A DNA stretch of 64,000 nt from Wenyingzhuangia sp. 2_MG-2023 (GCF_030548295.1 NZ_JAUOSB010000003.1:62001-126000), one strand, 5' to 3'; shown: positions 15,298-25,298, numbered from the stretch's first letter. A program made the numbers and translations. Notes: generated by a model from the sequence alone, not told the origin.

Positions 15298-16431
15298 ATG
15301 AAAATTACAAAGTTAACATTAGCTGTATTAGTAGCAGTAGGAGTAATGTTTACATCATGTTCTAGTGATGATAAGATTGAAGAAATCGTTGATAAATTAA
15401 CCGAATATAAATTTACTAGAGATGGAGTATCTACGGTAGATTATTCTGAACAAACTATTTTATTAAAACAAGCATTTGAAATTGGTGCAAAATTATCGGC
15501 TCCAGAGGATCCTGCTATTACAGTAGACGATATTAATAATCGTTTTAAAGAAGGAACAAATTTTAGTGATTCAAGTTTAAATGGATCTAAATTAGTTGAG
15601 TTTGTGGCAACATCTTCTCATACAGATTTTGATACTTATATCTCTGGTCAAATAAATGATGTATTTGCTAGTAGTGAAACAGCATCCGAAGGAGTTGCAG
15701 GATCATATACATCTAATGGTAAAACTCGTTATTTTAATGAGAAAGGATTGGAATATTCACAAGCTTATTACAAAGGATTGATTGGAGCTTTTACCTTAGA
15801 TCAAATTGTAAATGTAATTCTTAGCGATGTTAAAACAGCTAGCAATACTGTTATAGAAGGTAAAAACTATACAGAGCAAGAACATTTATGGGATCAAGCA
15901 TATGGATTTTTATATGGAATATCTGAAGATGATACTACGTATAGCGATCGTTTTTTAGGACATTATTTAGAAGAAATTCAAGGACAAGAAAACTTTAAAA
16001 AAGTAAAATCTGTTGTAGATGCAGCACTTATTTCAGGAAGACAAGCTATTGTAGCAAATAATGAAACAGCATTAGATGCTGCAATTAACACCTTAAGAAC
16101 ACAATTGTCTATAGTACCTGTGGTTAGAGGGTTGTATTATTTACAAAATGCTAGAGCTACAGCAGGAGACAAAGAAAGTTTTCACGCTTTATCAGAAGGA
16201 TATGGATTTATTCATTCTTTACAGTACACTTATAATGTAGCTACTAACAAGCCCTATTTTACGGCTCAAGAGGTAGCTAGCTATATTGCTATATTAGAAG
16301 AAGGAAATGGATTTTATGACTTAACTACAGACGATTTGGTAACTGATTTAATGACTCCAATTTATGATAAAATTGCTGGAGACTTAGGAGTTAGTACTTT
16401 AGCAGATGTAGTAGAAAAAGCTGTAGAATAA
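15298..16431 (+). CDS. DUF4856-family lipoprotein, iron cluster
   Basis: This is a lipoprotein with lipobox FTSCS (Cys at residue 21). The body (YKFTRDGVSTVDYSEQTILLKQAFEIG, then YSQAYYKGLIGAFTLDQI) matches what I recall of DUF4856, a Bacteroidota family found next to imelysins and TonB receptors. It is mostly helical and periplasmic. Its function is unproven, and a substrate-binding or imelysin-like role is suggested by the neighbours. It is the first gene behind the iron-type promoter and is separated from the next gene by an internal terminator. Confidence 0.8.
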   Translation: MKITKLTLAVLVAVGVMFTSCSSDDKIEEIVDKLTEYKFTRDGVSTVDYSEQTILLKQAFEIGAKLSAPEDPAITVDDINNRFKEGTNFSDSSLNGSKLVEFVATSSHTDFDTYISGQINDVFASSETASEGVAGSYTSNGKTRYFNEKGLEYSQAYYKGLIGAFTLDQIVNVILSDVKTASNTVIEGKNYTEQEHLWDQAYGFLYGISEDDTTYSDRFLGHYLEEIQGQENFKKVKSVVDAALISGRQAIVANNETALDAAINTLRTQLSIVPVVRGLYYLQNARATAGDKESFHALSEGYGFIHSLQYTYNVATNKPYFTAQEVASYIAILEEGNGFYDLTTDDLVTDLMTPIYDKIAGDLGVSTLADVVEKAVE

Positions 16432-16458
16432 TTTTTTAAGCAACTTAAAAAATAGATA

Positions 16459-16498
16459 AAGAAGATAAATTTGTAAACCAAATTTATCTTCTTTTTTA
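16459..16498 (+). terminator. internal terminator between DUF4856 and imelysin genes
   Basis: AAGAAGATAAATTTG (16459-16473) and its perfect complement (16479-16493) flank TAAAC and run into TTTTTT. It sits inside what looks like one operon, so it probably gives more DUF4856 transcript than downstream transcript. Confidence 0.75.
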
Positions 16499-16534
16499 GG
16501 TTAACGTTTATAAAAACCTAACAATATACATAGT

Positions 16535-17653
16535 ATGAAAAAATGGATCGCCTTAGTAGTTATAGTTAGCACATTATTCTCTTGTGTTAAAGAAAATACA
16601 AACGGAAATATAGATAATTATAATCGACAAAAATTATTAAGTAATTGGGTAGAGCATAGTATTATACCTTCTTTTATTGCTTTAGAGACTGAGGTACAAG
16701 CAATGCAAACTATTAAAAATAGTTTTGCAAATTCTGCTACCCAAGACGACTTAAACAAGTTGAAAAATAATTTATTTGAAGCACAAAAAGCATGGCAATA
16801 CACTGCTATGTTTGATTTAGGTCAGAATTTTGAAGACCTTGCATCCTTTCGTTTGTTTACAGGGAATTACCCTGTAGATCCTGTATTAATTAAGGAACAA
16901 ATATCTAATATAAATACAACTGTTGATGTTAATTTTAACTCATCAGCCTCTATTCATTATCAAGGATTGAATGCCATTGATTATTTAGTAAATAGTGACA
17001 CCTTTACTAGTTTTGAAAATAAAGAGAATTATCAATTATTTTTAAGCAAGGTGATTGATGCTCTTTTAACAAGAATTAGTCAAAGAAAAACGTATTGGGA
17101 AACCAACAAAGAAACTATTATTAATAACACTAATAAGACAGCTACGGGTTCTTTTAGTGTTATGATTAATGATTATATTTCATATGCAGAACAAGAACTA
17201 AGGACTGCTAAAATAGGAAATCCATCGGGAATATTTCCTACTTTTACGACCTCAAAAAATCCACAAAATGTTGAATCTTATTACAGTTCTGAAAATTCAA
17301 AAGCTTTATTTATAGAAAATTTAAAAGCTTTAAAAAACTTATTTTATGGTGCTTCTTACGATGGAAGTATTGTTAGTGGGAGTGGAATACAAGAATATTT
17401 AATTTTTTTAAATTCAGATATTACTATTGGGAATCAAACAGTTTTGTTATCTAAGTATATAGAAAAAAACTTTGATGATATTGATGTGGCTGTTACTATT
17501 TTAGATGATGATTTTGCTAAACAAGTAGAAACAGATAATGCTAAAATGATAGCACTTTATAATGTATTACAAGATTTTATTCCTTTGTTAAAAACAAATA
17601 TGATGCAAGTCTTAAATATAAATATAGATTATGTAGATTCTGATGGAGATTAA
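16535..17653 (+). CDS. imelysin-family lipoprotein (variant, without GxHxxE)
   Basis: The protein has a lipoprotein signal with lipobox LFSCV (Cys 17) and about 355 helical residues of the imelysin/IrpA type. Recognisable parts are an early SNWVEHSIIPSF, a QKAWQYTAM..GQNFED segment, a central HYQGLNAIDYLV and the closing LLKTNMMQVLNINIDYVDSDGD. The usual GxHxxE metal motif of imelysins is replaced by the HYQGLNAIDYL segment, so it may not bind metal in the classic way. It ends four bases before the HTTM gene. It is likely an outer-membrane or periplasmic partner in iron or haem uptake. Confidence 0.82.
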   Translation: MKKWIALVVIVSTLFSCVKENTNGNIDNYNRQKLLSNWVEHSIIPSFIALETEVQAMQTIKNSFANSATQDDLNKLKNNLFEAQKAWQYTAMFDLGQNFEDLASFRLFTGNYPVDPVLIKEQISNINTTVDVNFNSSASIHYQGLNAIDYLVNSDTFTSFENKENYQLFLSKVIDALLTRISQRKTYWETNKETIINNTNKTATGSFSVMINDYISYAEQELRTAKIGNPSGIFPTFTTSKNPQNVESYYSSENSKALFIENLKALKNLFYGASYDGSIVSGSGIQEYLIFLNSDITIGNQTVLLSKYIEKNFDDIDVAVTILDDDFAKQVETDNAKMIALYNVLQDFIPLLKTNMMQVLNINIDYVDSDGD

Positions 17654-17656
17654 TTT

Positions 17657-19015
17657 ATGAAACTTTTACAAACATACATATCTACACATAAAACAAAAGC
17701 AGCTACTTTAGCTGCTTTTCGTGTACTATTTGGAGTGTTAATGTTGGTTAGTCTCCTCCGTTTTATTTCTATGGATTGGGTGGAACAATTTTACATAGCT
17801 CCCCAATGGCATTTTACTTATTACGGTTTTGAATGGGTACAAACTTTAGGAGTCTATACCTATGGACTATTTGCCTTAGCACTATTCTCTTGTGTGGGAA
17901 TTATTTTAGGTTATCAATACAGAATTTCTATGTTGTTGTTCTTTTTAAGTTTTACGTATATAGAACTGATTGATAAAACCACCTATTTAAATCACTATTA
18001 CTTTGTTAGCTGTCTTAGTTTTTTATTGTGTTTTTTACCCTTACATGCTACTTTTTCTTTAGATGCTCGTAAAAAAGGAGTACAATATACCTTTGTACCT
18101 AGTTGGACAGTAGACAGTATTAAACTGCTATTGGCTATGGTTTATTTTTATGCCGGTTTGGCCAAACTAAATTCCGACTGGTTGTTTAGAGCTCAGCCTT
18201 TAAAAATATGGTTGTCTACCAAAACAGACTTGCCTTTGGTAGGAAGTTTTATGAATCAATCTTGGTTTCATTATACCATGAGTTGGAGTGGTGCTTTGTA
18301 CGATTTGACCATTCCTTTTTTATTACTTATGCGCAAAACCAGACCCTATGCTTTTGTATTGGTAGTGGTGTTTCATGTATTTACCAGAATCCTTTTTAAC
18401 ATAGGAATGTTTCCTTATATCATGATATGTGCTACGCTTATTTTCTTTGATAGTTCTCTACATGAAAGGTTTATTTATATGCTTAAAAAAATCATCAATA
18501 AGCCCTTAAAAGCAACCGTTTTAACTCGTGAATTTTACACCGTTAAAAGCGCTAAAAATATCTTATTTATAATTAGTCTATTTTTTGTATTTCAACTATT
18601 TTTACCGTTCAGAAATTTGTGTTATCCTGGTGAGTTGCTTTGGACAGAGCAGGGGTTTCGTTTTTCTTGGCGAGTAATGTTGATGGAGAAAGTTGGCTAT
18701 ACTACTTTTACAGTAAGAGATAGCGTATCGGGAAAGCAGTTTCATGTTAAAAACTCCGATTTTTTAACTTCTTTTCAAATCAAGCAAATGAGTTTTCAGC
18801 CCGATTTTATATTGGAATATGCCCATTTGTTAGGAGATCATTTTAAAAGTCAAGGACATCAAAATATACAAGTTTTTGTAGAGAGTTATGTAGCCCTAAA
18901 TGGACGATTGAATCAACTTTATATAGACCCTAAAGTTGATTTGTACCGAGAAGAAGAAGGTTTTCATAACAAAAAATGGATTTTACCCTTAAACGATGAA
19001 ATTAAAGGATTTTAA
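17657..19015 (+). CDS. HTTM-domain membrane protein
   Basis: This 452-residue polytopic protein has about nine membrane segments in the first 300 residues and a soluble C-terminal part of about 130. The opening AAFRVLFGVLMLVSLLRFI..DWVEQFYIAPQWHFTYYGFEWV and the segment YFYAGLAKLNSDWLFRAQPLKIWL are the hallmarks of the HTTM domain (vitamin K-dependent gamma-carboxylase-like). It lies between an imelysin gene and a FecA-type TonB receptor gene and overlaps the latter by 20 bases, so the three are translationally linked. In marine bacteria HTTM proteins commonly occur in such iron clusters. The chemical role is unknown. Confidence 0.9.
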   Translation: MKLLQTYISTHKTKAATLAAFRVLFGVLMLVSLLRFISMDWVEQFYIAPQWHFTYYGFEWVQTLGVYTYGLFALALFSCVGIILGYQYRISMLLFFLSFTYIELIDKTTYLNHYYFVSCLSFLLCFLPLHATFSLDARKKGVQYTFVPSWTVDSIKLLLAMVYFYAGLAKLNSDWLFRAQPLKIWLSTKTDLPLVGSFMNQSWFHYTMSWSGALYDLTIPFLLLMRKTRPYAFVLVVVFHVFTRILFNIGMFPYIMICATLIFFDSSLHERFIYMLKKIINKPLKATVLTREFYTVKSAKNILFIISLFFVFQLFLPFRNLCYPGELLWTEQGFRFSWRVMLMEKVGYTTFTVRDSVSGKQFHVKNSDFLTSFQIKQMSFQPDFILEYAHLLGDHFKSQGHQNIQVFVESYVALNGRLNQLYIDPKVDLYREEEGFHNKKWILPLNDEIKGF

Positions 19016-21452
19016 TATACTTGTTGTCTGTTTGTTATTTGTGCAACTTACGTTTGCTTATGAAATAACATTTAAAATACAAAATACTCAAACGCAACAA
19101 GCTTTAGAAGGAGTACAGGTGGTACAAGGTAGCAACACATTTGTGGGGCTTACCAATCATCAAGGAGTCTTACAAGCTAATTTTAAAAGTTCTAAAGTAC
19201 ATCTAATGTTCTTTTACTATGGTTATGCTGTGGTAGAACAAGATTTTGTTTTTACAGGAAACCAGCATATTACGGTAAATTTAACCCCGCTACAAGAAGA
19301 ATTGTCTGCCGTTGTTTTAAATGCTACCAAAAGAATTAATTATGGGTTGACTACTTTAAAACCTGTAGAAGGAACTCATATTTATGCTGGTAAAAAAACA
19401 GAGGTTGTGAATTTGGATTTGGTGAGTGGAAACAAAGCCAACAATAACCCGAGACAAATTTTTGCCAAAGTAGCAGGTTTGAATATTTACGATAGTAATG
19501 ACGGTGGCTTGCAATTAAATATTGGAGGTAGAGGCTTAGATCCTAATAGAACAGCCAATTTTAACACTCGTCAAAATGATTATGATATTAGTGCGGATGT
19601 TTTAGGCTATCCAGAAAGTTATTATACACCTCCTACAGAAGGTTTGGGACAAATTCAAGTGATTCGTGGAGCCGCTTCTTTGCAATACGGAACTCAGTTT
19701 GGTGGTTTGGTTAATTTTATCACTAAAAAACCTGTAGACAAACCTATAGAAGTTATTACTCGAAACACGGTGGCTTCTTTTGGAACTTTGGCCAATTTTA
19801 CTTCTGTATCTGGAACTTATAATAAGTTGAGTTATTATGCTTACTACAACGGAAAACAAGGAGATGGTTTTAGACCCAATTCAGACTACGATTCTACCAA
19901 TTTTTTTGCGCATTTAGGGTATCAATTTACAGACAATACCAAAGCTAGTTTAGAAGTTACATCTTTTAAGTATTTAGCACATCAACCAGGAGGTTTGTCT
20001 GATGTTCAATTTTTAGAAGATCCTACCCAAAGTTATTTGAACCGAAATTGGTTTGGAGTAGATTGGAAATTGTACAATTTAAAATTAGAACAACAATTGA
20101 CCGATGTTTCTAAATTAACAGTAAGTGTGTTTGCTTTGGATGCTTCTAGAAAAGCACTTGGATTTAGAGGAAATCCTAGTAATATTGGTAGTATTGTTTT
20201 TAATCCTGTTGGAGATGAACAGGATGCTAATGGTAATTACGTATTTAATAGAGATTTGATTGTAGGTAATTTTAAAAATTACGGAATAGAAACTCGTTTC
20301 TTATCTAGTTATTCCCTAGGAAACAATACCAATTATTATTTATTAGGAGGAAAGCTGTACAAAGCAAACAATAGCCAAAGACAAGGGGCAGGAAGTAAAG
20401 GTATCGATGCTAATTTTTCATTTGATGAAAGTGCTTCACAGTATCCCAATCAAAATGAATTTAAATTTCCAAACTTTAACGCTTCGTTGTTTGGAGAACA
20501 TATTTTTAACCTAAATCAGCACTTAAGTATTACTCCAGGATTTCGATTTGAACATATTAATACACAATCTGATGGGAATTATTTTGTATATAATTTTAAC
20601 CGACCTTCTTTAAGTTTTAATGTGGATGACAATAATGAGTTTGTCCGTAATTTTGTGTTGTTAGGCTTAGGAGTTAGTTACAAACCTAGTCAGGTTTTTG
20701 AATTGTATGGTAATTTTTCTCAGAATTATCGATCAGTCACTTTTTCTGATATTAGAACAGTAAATCCTACGTTTAAAATTGATCCAAATATTACCGATGA
20801 AACGGGTTACACTGGAGATATTGGTGTAAGAGGTAAGATTGATAAAAAATTCTCTTATGATGCTAGTGTGTTTACCATGGTTTATGGAAATAGAATAGGA
20901 CAAGTGTTGAACAATAGAGCACAATGGATTCGTAAAAACATTGGTACTGCTTTTATTTATGGATTGGAATCTTTGTTGCAATGGAATCTTAAAGAAACTT
21001 ATTTTAAAGATTATAAAAATTTAAAGTTAGATGTGTTTAGCAATGTTGCTATTACCCGATCTGTGTACTTAGAATCTGAAGAAAATGGAGTTGCTGGAAA
21101 CCAGGTTGAATTTATTCCGTTGATTAACTTAAAAACAGGAGCTAGTTTTGGTTGGAAAAATTTATTAACGAGTATTCAGTACACATTTATTAGCGAACAA
21201 TTTACAGACGTAACAAATTCACCTTATAATGCCGATAATCAATCTACCATTATAGGAGCCATTCCTAGTTATGCTATTTTAGACTTTTCACTTTCGTATA
21301 AGTTTTCTAAAAACTTTCAGTTAGAAACAGGAGTTAGTAATCTTTTAGATAATAGTTATTTTACCCGTAGAGCTACAGGATATCCTGGTCCGGGAATTAT
21401 ACCCGCTGCCCCAAGATCTTATTATGCCACCTTACAAATAAAGATAAATTAA
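18996..21452 (+). CDS. TonB-dependent receptor, FecA-like, iron cluster
   Basis: The 818-residue outer-membrane receptor has a signal peptide (to about residue 21), a carboxypeptidase-regulatory-like domain (ALEGVQVVQGSNTFVGLTNHQG), a plug domain with NIGGRGLDPNRT and QIQVIRGAASLQYGTQFGG, and a 22-strand barrel. The C-terminal beta signal ends YYATLQIKIN. The FecA-like plug and neighbours point to ferric siderophore, citrate or haem import. The start overlaps the HTTM gene, giving coupled expression. A strong terminator follows at 21456. Confidence 0.92.
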   Translation: MKLKDFNILVVCLLFVQLTFAYEITFKIQNTQTQQALEGVQVVQGSNTFVGLTNHQGVLQANFKSSKVHLMFFYYGYAVVEQDFVFTGNQHITVNLTPLQEELSAVVLNATKRINYGLTTLKPVEGTHIYAGKKTEVVNLDLVSGNKANNNPRQIFAKVAGLNIYDSNDGGLQLNIGGRGLDPNRTANFNTRQNDYDISADVLGYPESYYTPPTEGLGQIQVIRGAASLQYGTQFGGLVNFITKKPVDKPIEVITRNTVASFGTLANFTSVSGTYNKLSYYAYYNGKQGDGFRPNSDYDSTNFFAHLGYQFTDNTKASLEVTSFKYLAHQPGGLSDVQFLEDPTQSYLNRNWFGVDWKLYNLKLEQQLTDVSKLTVSVFALDASRKALGFRGNPSNIGSIVFNPVGDEQDANGNYVFNRDLIVGNFKNYGIETRFLSSYSLGNNTNYYLLGGKLYKANNSQRQGAGSKGIDANFSFDESASQYPNQNEFKFPNFNASLFGEHIFNLNQHLSITPGFRFEHINTQSDGNYFVYNFNRPSLSFNVDDNNEFVRNFVLLGLGVSYKPSQVFELYGNFSQNYRSVTFSDIRTVNPTFKIDPNITDETGYTGDIGVRGKIDKKFSYDASVFTMVYGNRIGQVLNNRAQWIRKNIGTAFIYGLESLLQWNLKETYFKDYKNLKLDVFSNVAITRSVYLESEENGVAGNQVEFIPLINLKTGASFGWKNLLTSIQYTFISEQFTDVTNSPYNADNQSTIIGAIPSYAILDFSLSYKFSKNFQLETGVSNLLDNSYFTRRATGYPGPGIIPAAPRSYYATLQIKIN

Positions 21453-21455
21453 TAC

Positions 21456-21490
21456 AAAAAAGCCTCATCAGGATATGATGAGGCTTTTTT
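21456..21490. terminator. bidirectional terminator between the two iron clusters
   Basis: AAGCCTCATCA and TGATGAGGCTT pair around GGATA, with A-run before and T-run after. It ends the TonB receptor transcript and the converging imelysin transcript. Confidence 0.9.
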
Positions 21491-21512
21491 AGTGATTATA
21501 TTCTATAGGCTT

Positions 21513-22571
21513 TTAATCCCCATCATTATCAGTAGGCAATACGGTTACAGATAATAAACTAGCTCCATCTACAGAAAAGTGATTGTTTAATGTAGTAAAA
21601 GAATTGTATAATGTTTCTACTTTTGTAGGTTCATTCTCAATAGCTGTATACAAACTTATTTCAATAGCTTCTATATTGGTGTTTACTTCTGAAAAATTAA
21701 GGGAAATTTGTTTAGACAATTTTTTACTGCTATCAATCCCATCTATAATACTGGCAAAATTAACATCGCTACCGCTATAAACATATGCTACTTCTTCTAG
21801 ACTTGCTTTAATCAAAGCCAAAGAGTTTTGACTTCTATAAGCTTCTAATAATGTTGGGTTAATATTGTCAGATTTTTCTAAGCCAGCAGGCTTTCCAATT
21901 TTAGTTACTTTGTTTACATCCAAAACATTAATGATTTGATTAAAGGCTAAACAACGAGCATTTTCCAAACAATTATTTCCACTAGAATTTGAAAATTCAG
22001 TCTTATATCCACTTTCCCAAAAATTAATTAATGCATTTATTTGATTCAACACTTCTTTACTAACGGCTAATAAATAATCTGTTCTGTAAGAATTTTCTTC
22101 TAAAAGTTCTAATGCTTTTGTAGTGTCTTGATTATTGAATAACAAATACTCCATAGTTCCTAAGCCAACAACAGTACTTGATTTAGTACTTAAGTCATTA
22201 AGAATTGTTGGATCTTGATTCTGGATAAGAGTTTCAATATTTGTGGTATTCACAGGAAAGTTATAAATTTTCACATCGTAAAAGTTGTCTTTTACAAGAC
22301 CAAAATTATACACTCTAGTTTTTGCATAATTAGTAGCAGTAATTTTCCATTGATTTTGTAGCGTTTCTAAATTAGACAAGGTTTTATCTTTTTGAAACGT
22401 TTCTGTATAGTCTATTTGAGTTTCAATTTGTGCTTTAAAATTAGTTAGCGCAGGAAGTATGTTAGCTTCATAGTAATTTTGATAAAAAGTGTCTAAGGGT
22501 TTATTTTCGTCTTTTTCACAAGCAATAACTACGATTGCTAAACTTAAAAAAGAAAGTATTATTTTTTTCAT
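21513..22571 (-). CDS. imelysin-family lipoprotein (variant)
   Basis: This 352-residue lipoprotein (lipobox IACEK, Cys 18) has the imelysin architecture. The central segment VVGLGTMEYLLFNNQD stands where the family has GxHxxEYLLWG; the His is missing and the Glu is kept. The protein ends in DNDGD, like the plus-strand imelysin, which also ends in DSDGD. It is the last gene of the minus-strand cluster, one base after the di-heme oxidoreductase gene, so it is co-expressed. The role is probably iron or haem handling in the periplasm. Confidence 0.82.
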   Translation of the reverse strand: MKKIILSFLSLAIVVIACEKDENKPLDTFYQNYYEANILPALTNFKAQIETQIDYTETFQKDKTLSNLETLQNQWKITATNYAKTRVYNFGLVKDNFYDVKIYNFPVNTTNIETLIQNQDPTILNDLSTKSSTVVGLGTMEYLLFNNQDTTKALELLEENSYRTDYLLAVSKEVLNQINALINFWESGYKTEFSNSSGNNCLENARCLAFNQIINVLDVNKVTKIGKPAGLEKSDNINPTLLEAYRSQNSLALIKASLEEVAYVYSGSDVNFASIIDGIDSSKKLSKQISLNFSEVNTNIEAIEISLYTAIENEPTKVETLYNSFTTLNNHFSVDGASLLSVTVLPTDNDGD

Positions 22572-22572
22572 A

Positions 22573-23991
22573 TTATAAAGAGTTTAAGAATTGTATCAAT
22601 TGATTTCGTTGTTCTACGGTTAAATCCATGTAATTGTTTTTAGAAACTTCAGCTTCACCACCATGCCATAAAATAGCTTCTTCAATGTTTCTAGCTCTAC
22701 CATCATGTAATAAATAAGTATGATCGTTTACCATTTCTATTAGTCCCAACCCCCATAAAGGTTGTGTTCTCCATTCGTTACCATTTGCTAAATAATCACC
22801 TCTATTGTCTGCCAAATCATCTCCCATATCATGCAATAAAAAATCAGAATAAGGTCTTATCGTTATATTTTCTATTTGTGGTAAAAAAGAATATTCTCCT
22901 GTTGTATAATGATCTACATGACATTTTACACAAGCCAAATCATTGAATAATTTTTTTCCATTCAGTACATTGATGTCTTTATAATCTCTACGGATTGGCA
23001 CTGAAATAGCAGCTTGGTAAGTCATAATTCTACTAAATTGTGTGTCTGGAACTTCTACCAAATCTCCTTCATTGTTTCCATTGTATAACTGAGAACAATC
23101 TATACCATGTGGGCAATTTTCATCAGGAAAAATAGTAGTTGTCAAACCCATATCTCCACTCATAGCACCAGCTACTTGTTGTTCTAACGTAGGTTGATTG
23201 GCTTTCCATCCAAATTTACCAATGGTATTCTTCTCCTTTTTTACATTCCACACATAGTTGGCTTTTCCAGAAATTCCATCACCATCAGCATCGTCTATGT
23301 CTTGGTATTTTAAAATACTTTCTTCGGTCAATGCATCGATAAAACCCAAACCAATTACTTGGGGTCCAACCCTTGGAGATTGTTTTGCACCAGACAGGCT
23401 TCCATAATTTCCATCGACCAATGTGTATGTTGGTTTTCTAAGCTCGTAAGCAGTACCATCTGGATACGTTCCATTGATCAATTCAAAATCCACATGAATA
23501 TTTCCTTCTGGATTGATGTTTAAATTGGAAGCATCTTGAAATTGTCCTCCGTAATTAGGAAAAGGAATGGGACCCTCTGTAGGACTGTTTCCTGCACTTA
23601 ATCTTATTAAAAAACCGTTGGAACCCGCTTCGTTTTCTAGTAAAGGTTTTCCTCTACCATCTCTTAAATGACATGCACTACAAGCTCTAGCATTGAACAT
23701 AGGCCCCAATCCATCTCTAGAAGTAGTGGTGGCAGGAGCAGAGACCCAACTCTGATCAAACATGGCATTACCAACACCAAAAAAAGAAGCTTCTAATTCT
23801 GACAGATTTGGAATTCCTCTACCAAATGCTTTGTCAGCCGTAAAAGCTTCTATGGATAATTCTGATACCAAATTTTCTTCACCTTCTGTATAATTTAGTT
23901 GAATGTATTCATTGTCTTCATCTATAGGATTTGTTTCAGAAGAACAGGCCACCAAACCAAAACACAAAAGGATTTTACTTATTTTATTCAT
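22573..23991 (-). CDS. di-heme oxidoreductase (DUF1111 family) lipoprotein
   Basis: The 472-residue protein has a lipoprotein signal (lipobox VACSS, Cys 16) and two c-type haem motifs, CSACH (104-108) and CVKCH (354-358). The family phrase LGPMFNARACSACH and the segment GFIDAL..ESILKYQD..DADGDGISGK identify it as a DUF1111 di-heme oxidoreductase. It is distantly like MauG-type peroxidases. In many bacteria it sits in Fur-regulated operons with one or two imelysins, exactly as here, perhaps oxidising or reducing iron at the cell surface (inference). The C-terminal part carries LLHDGRARNIEEAILWHGGEAE, normal for the family. Confidence 0.92.
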   Translation of the reverse strand: MNKISKILLCFGLVACSSETNPIDEDNEYIQLNYTEGEENLVSELSIEAFTADKAFGRGIPNLSELEASFFGVGNAMFDQSWVSAPATTTSRDGLGPMFNARACSACHLRDGRGKPLLENEAGSNGFLIRLSAGNSPTEGPIPFPNYGGQFQDASNLNINPEGNIHVDFELINGTYPDGTAYELRKPTYTLVDGNYGSLSGAKQSPRVGPQVIGLGFIDALTEESILKYQDIDDADGDGISGKANYVWNVKKEKNTIGKFGWKANQPTLEQQVAGAMSGDMGLTTTIFPDENCPHGIDCSQLYNGNNEGDLVEVPDTQFSRIMTYQAAISVPIRRDYKDINVLNGKKLFNDLACVKCHVDHYTTGEYSFLPQIENITIRPYSDFLLHDMGDDLADNRGDYLANGNEWRTQPLWGLGLIEMVNDHTYLLHDGRARNIEEAILWHGGEAEVSKNNYMDLTVEQRNQLIQFLNSL

Positions 23992-24074
23992 CTTATTTTT
24001 TTAAACTCAAAAAACTGAAGCTATCCTTAGATAACTTCAGTTTAAAATAAATTGTTAAACTCTGTGTACAATAA

Positions 24075-25265
24075 TTAGTTGATGCTAATGCTAATACCTA
24101 AAGCTGTTGAAGCTTCTGCAATTGCGGTTCCTTGAGTTTTTAAAGCAGAAGACAATTGTCCAGCAGGTCCGTTAGAACCTAATGTTTCTTCGCTAATAAT
24201 TTCATCAAAATTCTTGTTCAATGCTAACAATGCATCTAATTTCTCGATAGTAATGTCAGCTTTTTCTTCTAAATTGGTAGAAATTTCAGAATTAGATTTA
24301 GCAACCAATTCAATCAATGAAGTTCCAGAAACAATAGTTCCATTTTTAGCAGTATAAGTTCCCTCAATTACATTGTTGATTCCGTGTACATTTGCCCACA
24401 TATCTTGGTTGGTATTGTCAGAAAAACAAGAATGTTCATTTTCTTGATCTTCATCAATAGCAGCATCTAATCTTTCCAAAGCAACTTCTCCATTAGAAAT
24501 AAATCCAATTCCGTTTAAAATGTTTGTCAAAGCTGTTTCAGTATCCATAGTTTCAAAAGTTGTTCTATAAGAACCACCATCAGCCCAAGTATCACGTAAA
24601 TCTTTCAAATCATTGACCAATAAATTGGTTACAATTTGTAAATACTCTTTTCTTCTAGTTGCGTTTTCTTCTGTTGTGTAGTCTGTGTAATCTCTGTTTC
24701 CACCATCGGTAAAAATTCCATTCGCATTTAAGTCTTGTCCCCAAAGTAAAAACTCAATAGCGTGCCAACCTACAGAAATAGAATCATCATTTGGAGTTTC
24801 GTTGTTGTTGATTAAATTTTCTTCTGTTAATTCAAAAGTATCATCTCCAATAAGACCGTTTTGAACCTTTGTGGTTCCATCAGATACATAGTCTATATAA
24901 CCTTCATCTAAAGGCCAAGCATTGATCTGTCCTTCTGTAGCTAATAAACTTTCATTGTCTATTGGTCCATTTGCTTCTCTAAAAGCTTCTGTCTGACCGT
25001 AAAAATCACGAGCATACAACCATGCATCTTGTGCTTCTGTTAATGTAGCTGCAGATGGTGAAGTAATAAAATCTTCTATTGCAGTTTGCATTGTTGCTGC
25101 AGTTGTGTACGCATCATCGTAATTAGTTGCTGCAATAGTAGCATAGTTAGAAACAAATAAATTTGTGGTATTAGACGTATTATCGTCATCACTACTACAA
25201 CTGGTAATAACCAATGTAGCAGCTATCATAGATTTGGTTAGAATGGTAGATAAATTTCTTTTCAT
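24075..25265 (-). CDS. imelysin-family lipoprotein (IrpA-like, canonical GxHxxE)
   Basis: The chosen start gives a lipoprotein signal with lipobox VITSCS (Cys 23). The frame is open to 25301, but that start would lie on top of the -7 box. The metal motif GWHAIEFLLWGQDLN (GxHxxE, residues 166-171) and the second family repeat with NILNGIGFIS and NQDMWANVHGINNVIEG are present. It is therefore the canonical imelysin/peptidase M75 member of the cluster and probably binds iron or an iron complex. It is followed by the di-heme oxidoreductase gene after 83 bases. Its promoter carries the shared TATTTAGA operator. Confidence 0.92.
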   Translation of the reverse strand: MKRNLSTILTKSMIAATLVITSCSSDDDNTSNTTNLFVSNYATIAATNYDDAYTTAATMQTAIEDFITSPSAATLTEAQDAWLYARDFYGQTEAFREANGPIDNESLLATEGQINAWPLDEGYIDYVSDGTTKVQNGLIGDDTFELTEENLINNNETPNDDSISVGWHAIEFLLWGQDLNANGIFTDGGNRDYTDYTTEENATRRKEYLQIVTNLLVNDLKDLRDTWADGGSYRTTFETMDTETALTNILNGIGFISNGEVALERLDAAIDEDQENEHSCFSDNTNQDMWANVHGINNVIEGTYTAKNGTIVSGTSLIELVAKSNSEISTNLEEKADITIEKLDALLALNKNFDEIISEETLGSNGPAGQLSSALKTQGTAIAEASTALGISISIN

Positions 25266-25298
25266 CTTAATTGGATTTATTATAAATAATTTTCTTGG

